In this document: positions 60,804-64,000 of the stretch, in pieces | Numbering within the stretch: position 1 is the first letter of the stretch | How the letters are laid out: each line of letters begins with the position of its first letter | Assembly: GCA_002717385.1 (NCBI GenBank) | Contig: PBDR01000002.1 | Span: forward strand, 52,061 to 116,060 | Direction: 5' to 3' | Origin: Chloroflexota bacterium | Lineage (GTDB): Bacteria > Chloroflexota > Dehalococcoidia > Lucifugimonadales > Lucifugimonadaceae | Length of the DNA stretch: 64,000 nt | Program-made: the position numbers and the translations under genes | The notes under the pieces: generated by a model | What the model saw: only the letters and a program-made list of their open reading frames with translations | Database searches by the model: none | What the model was told of the DNA's origin: nothing

Positions 60804-63800
60804 TAGTTTTCACCTTTTGATTAATTTTAGAAATGGATTTTGATTTTCCAGAAAAAGTTTCTTGATCACCTTCTATAGTGTCTATAATCTTTGCATATTC
60901 TCTAGGTAAAACTTTTTTAAATTTTTCAATAGAAATATCCCAATCATTTACAATATTTTTTGCTACAGAACTTTTCGTATAAAAATAATGTCTTTCAATA
61001 ATTTTTTTAAGTTCTTTAGATTCTGTTGATTTTTTTTCAACATTAAGTAAATCACATAACTCACCATTAAAATTCTTTTTGAAATTATTTTCAGGATCCC
61101 AAATATAGGCAATTCCTCCACTCATACCTGCTGCAAAATTTCTTCCGGTTTCACCTAGAATTACTACCTTACCTCCTGTCATATATTCACAGCCATGATC
61201 ACCAATACCTTCAATAACGGCTATTGCAGCAGAGTTTCTTACGCAAAACCTTTCCCCTCCTACTCCTCTAATGTAAGCTTCTCCACCAGTAGACCCATAA
61301 AGTGCAACATTTCCGATTATTACATTTTTTTCAGCAATGAATGTACTTTTTGTATCTGGTGTAATAATCAAACGTCCACCGGATAGACCTTTACCAAAGT
61401 AATCATTTGAATCACCAAATAGTTTAAAAGTGATACCTTTAATCAACCAAGCACCAAAACTTTGTCCTGCTGATCCTTCAAAGTCAATCTTGATTGAATC
61501 ATCTATTAAACCAGTTTCACCAAATTTTTTCGTGATATATCCACTTAATATACTTCCAACTGTTCTATTAGTATTTTTTATCTTGATTGTGGTAGAGAAA
61601 CTTGAATTTGAATCAATTTCTTTTTTGAATTTATTAATAATTGAATTATCTAAAGCTTTTTCGATTTCATGATCTTGGTCCTTGCAACAAAATGTATGAT
61701 CATTTTGTAGGATTTTTGGTTTAAGTAACAGAGGAGATAAATCAAGTGTATTAGCTTTCCAATGTTTAATATCTTTACGTTGAGATAATTTGTCAACTCT
61801 TCCTATCATTTCATTAACTGTTTTAAAACCCATTTTTGACATATGAACTCGAAGATTTTCTGCCAAAAACATAAAATAATTAATTACTGATTCAGGAGTT
61901 CCTTTAAATAATTTTCTTAATTCAGGATCTTGGGTTGCTACACCAACTGAGCAAGTATTCAGATGACATTTTCTGAGCATTATACAACCCATCGCAACTA
62001 AAGCTCCTGTAGCTACACCCCATTCTTCAGCACCAAGAAGAGCTGCTATAGCTATGTCTTTTGAAGTTTTTATTTGTCCATCGGTCTGTACAATAATTCT
62101 ATCTCTAAGACCGTTGGCTACGAGAACTTGGTGAGTTTCAGCAAGACCAAGTTCCCAAGGTAAACCAGCATGCCTAATTGAACTAAGAGGAGATGCTCCT
62201 GTTCCACCAGAATCACCTGAAATTAATACTACATCACCTTTACCTTTTGCTACACCTGCAGCTATTATACCTACACCTGCTACAGAAACGAGCTTTACAT
62301 GTATACGTGCCCCAGTGTTTACATTTTTTAAGTCGTGAATTAACTGAGCCAAATCTTCTATAGAGTAAATATCATGATGAGGTGGTGGCGAAATAAGTTC
62401 CACTCCAGGTGTAGTTTTTCTAATGTAGGCTATGTAATCACTAATTTTTCTTCCAGGAATTTCTCCACCTTCACCAGGTTTGGCACCTTGTGCCATCTTT
62501 ATTTGAATATCTTTTGCATTTACTAGATAATTTGTAGTTACTCCGAATCGTCCGGATGCAACTTGTTTTACCGCACTAGATTTTGAGTCACCATTTTCAT
62601 CAATATAAAAACGATTAGGATCTTCGCCTCCTTCTCCTGTGTTTGATCGAGCATTTATTCTATTTGTAGCTACTGCCAATGTTTCGTGAGCTTCTCTACT
62701 TATAGATCCAAGAGAGATCGCTCCTGTTGCGAATCTTTTTACAATTTCAATTACTGGTTCAACTGATTCTAAAGGGATAGGATCATCGTAAATAAGGTCT
62801 AACATATTTCTAATAGATATATGTTTACTTCCCTCGATATCTGATTCTTTTTCAAAAATATCAAATGTTTTTTTATCGTTACGTTTAGTCGAATCTTGCA
62901 ATAAAGATATTGTTTCGGGTTTCCACATATGTCTTTCACCGTTGGATCTCCATAAATATAATCCACCTATATCTAGTTTTAAATTAGAAGGTATATTATC
63001 TTTTGCATAAGCATTGGAATGCCACAATAGAAGATCTTTATAAATTTCTTTTAATCCAATACCACCTATTCTGGAAACTGTCCAAGTAAAGTACTTTTCA
63101 ATTAATTTTTTTGACAATCCGAGAGCTTCAAATATTTGAGCACCTGTATAACTTTGAATTGTTGAAATTCCCATTTTTGCCATAGTTTTTATAATTCCTT
63201 CTTCTATGGCCTCTCTAAAATTTAGCTCAGAATTTTTATTAGACGGTATTTCATTTTTGAATTTTGAGGTTGCTCTTAATCCTTTTATTGATTCATAAGC
63301 TAGATAAGGGTTAATCGCTGAAGCACCGTATCCAAATAATGTAGCAAAATGATGTACTTCCCTAGGCTCACCTGACTCAATTATTATGTCAGCTTGAGCT
63401 CTTATTCTTTTTCTAATTAAGTAATGATGTACAGCACCTACTGCTAATAATGATGGTATGAAACTATGATTTCCATCTATTTCTCTATCGGAGAGAATTA
63501 TCACAGTACAACCATTTTTAATAGCTTCTTCAGCTTGTTGTTGTATTTTTTCTATGGCGTAATATAAAGAAGATTCTCCTGTAGATAATTTAAAATTTGT
63601 TGAAATAGAAACTGTTTTAACGCCATTAATTGTTGAACTAATAATAGTTTCAAGTTCATCGTTCGTTAATATAGGATGATCAATTCTTAAAGTTTTACAA
63701 TGTTCAGAAGTTTCATTAAATATATTTGCCCTTCTACCCAGAGGGACTGATCTTTGAGTTACTAATTTTTCTCTTATTGCGTCAAGCGGAGGATTAGAAA

Positions 63801-64000
63801 CTTGAGCAAAATCTTGTTTGAAATAGGCGAACAAATTTTGTGGTTTATCAGATAAGACTGCTAAAGGAGTATCATTTCCCATAGAACCTTGTGGTTGATG
63901 TGCAGTAACTGCCATAGGCTTGATCAAAAATTGTAAATCTTCCTGTGAATAACCGAAAACCATTTGTCGAGTTAGTAAAGATTTTTTGTCAAATTTATAA
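60796..64000 (-). CDS. gltB: Glutamate synthase large subunit (cut by the window edge)
   Basis: Alpha subunit of GOGAT: makes glutamate from 2-oxoglutarate and Gln-derived ammonia. Only the C-terminal two-thirds is here; the frame stays open through 64000 (LLTRQMVFGYSQEDLQF continues upstream), and the N-terminal glutaminase domain with its catalytic Cys is missing. Visible: central domain, FMN-binding barrel (AQGAKPGEGGEIPGRKIS; KLVSVAGVGIIAAGVAKGKGD; SGDSGGTGASPLSSIRHAG), the 3Fe-4S Cys set CIMLRKCHLNTCSVG, and the C-terminal beta-helix rich in Gly (GGRLIITPD; YGSTGGEAYIRG; GGIAYIWDPE). Confidence 0.95.
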   Translation of the reverse strand, partial: YKFDKKSLLTRQMVFGYSQEDLQFLIKPMAVTAHQPQGSMGNDTPLAVLSDKPQNLFAYFKQDFAQVSNPPLDAIREKLVTQRSVPLGRRANIFNETSEHCKTLRIDHPILTNDELETIISSTINGVKTVSISTNFKLSTGESSLYYAIEKIQQQAEEAIKNGCTVIILSDREIDGNHSFIPSLLAVGAVHHYLIRKRIRAQADIIIESGEPREVHHFATLFGYGASAINPYLAYESIKGLRATSKFKNEIPSNKNSELNFREAIEEGIIKTMAKMGISTIQSYTGAQIFEALGLSKKLIEKYFTWTVSRIGGIGLKEIYKDLLLWHSNAYAKDNIPSNLKLDIGGLYLWRSNGERHMWKPETISLLQDSTKRNDKKTFDIFEKESDIEGSKHISIRNMLDLIYDDPIPLESVEPVIEIVKRFATGAISLGSISREAHETLAVATNRINARSNTGEGGEDPNRFYIDENGDSKSSAVKQVASGRFGVTTNYLVNAKDIQIKMAQGAKPGEGGEIPGRKISDYIAYIRKTTPGVELISPPPHHDIYSIEDLAQLIHDLKNVNTGARIHVKLVSVAGVGIIAAGVAKGKGDVVLISGDSGGTGASPLSSIRHAGLPWELGLAETHQVLVANGLRDRIIVQTDGQIKTSKDIAIAALLGAEEWGVATGALVAMGCIMLRKCHLNTCSVGVATQDPELRKLFKGTPESVINYFMFLAENLRVHMSKMGFKTVNEMIGRVDKLSQRKDIKHWKANTLDLSPLLLKPKILQNDHTFCCKDQDHEIEKALDNSIINKFKKEIDSNSSFSTTIKIKNTNRTVGSILSGYITKKFGETGLIDDSIKIDFEGSAGQSFGAWLIKGITFKLFGDSNDYFGKGLSGGRLIITPDTKSTFIAEKNVIIGNVALYGSTGGEAYIRGVGGERFCVRNSAAIAVIEGIGDHGCEYMTGGKVVILGETGRNFAAGMSGGIAYIWDPENNFKKNFNGELCDLLNVEKKSTESKELKKIIERHYFYTKSSVAKNIVNDWDISIEKFKKVLPREYAKIIDTIEGDQETFSGKSKSISKINQKVKTNE

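Overview
The window is a gene-dense, strongly AT-rich bacterial chromosome segment. G and C look to be well under 40% by eye; I did not compute this. Arg codons are mostly AGA, gaps are usually a few bases, many neighbours overlap, and no stretch above about 215 bases lacks a gene. I see no tRNA, rRNA, insertion sequence, phage gene or CRISPR array. Best guess is a streamlined, free-living Chloroflexota lineage of the SAR202 kind. The reasons are lipoproteins with Thr/Pro-rich linkers, LexA sites of the GAAC-N4-GTTC class, a MacAB-like exporter with no outer-membrane channel beside it, and many FAD, Fe-S and C1-type oxidoreductases. This assignment is inference; another low-GC lineage is possible.

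Layout. 0.1-3.2 kb: RNA m5U methyltransferase, Maf, TatB-like, TatC, then a convergent 57-residue TatA. 3.2-11.6 kb (minus strand): LexA, an unknown protein, ribosomal protein S20, a RelA/SpoT enzyme, a HypE/PurM-like protein, a lipoprotein, FabF and FolC. 11.6-16.1 kb: TldD and TldE-like peptidase pair, ROK sugar kinase and uronate-dehydrogenase-like SDR. 16.2-20.9 kb: MacA-like adaptor, ABC ATPase, MacB-like permease and a small secreted protein. 21-28.7 kb: an accessory region with a LexA-controlled small protein, sarcosine-oxidase-like, ketopantoate-reductase-like and Gfo/Idh/MocA proteins, an aldo/keto reductase, a zinc alcohol dehydrogenase, and a divergent pair (Cys-repeat lipoprotein and Cys4-HTH protein) around a 49-base palindrome. 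28.7-38.2 kb: PhoU, PstB, RlmN, a SelA-like PLP enzyme, a transaldolase-like protein, a FAD/Fe-S D-lactate-dehydrogenase-like protein, TerC and a GreA with an extra N-terminal domain. 38.3-42.9 kb: rpmH, rnpA, yidD, a beta-propeller lipoprotein, yidC, jag and a PfkB-like kinase. 42.9-46.7 kb: HdrD-like Fe-S membrane protein, UbiA-family prenyltransferase and TlyA. 46.8-52.6 kb: purF, purM, purH, a glycosyltransferase and a nicotinate phosphoribosyltransferase. 52.5-64 kb (minus strand): gltB (cut by the window edge), gltD, nadE, an HtrA-like protease, recA, a CBS/CorC protein and tilS.

The most notable thing is a small SOS regulon that can be read from the bases. LexA is encoded here. Three loci carry GAAC-N4-GTTC operators (one with a single mismatch) lying directly against the -10 element: recA, a 68-residue protein of unknown function, and the divergent lipoprotein/Cys4-HTH pair. 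At the last locus two operators form a perfect 49-base palindrome centred on a shared -10 region, so one symmetric element could switch two genes of unknown function during DNA damage. Other unusual points are GreA fused to a domain resembling the DNA-binding part of tyrosine recombinases, a RelA/SpoT protein with an intact hydrolase but the EXDD synthetase motif, the basic YidC tail encoded inside the jag overlap, and a sarcosine-oxidase-like gene with no ATG, GTG or TTG start.
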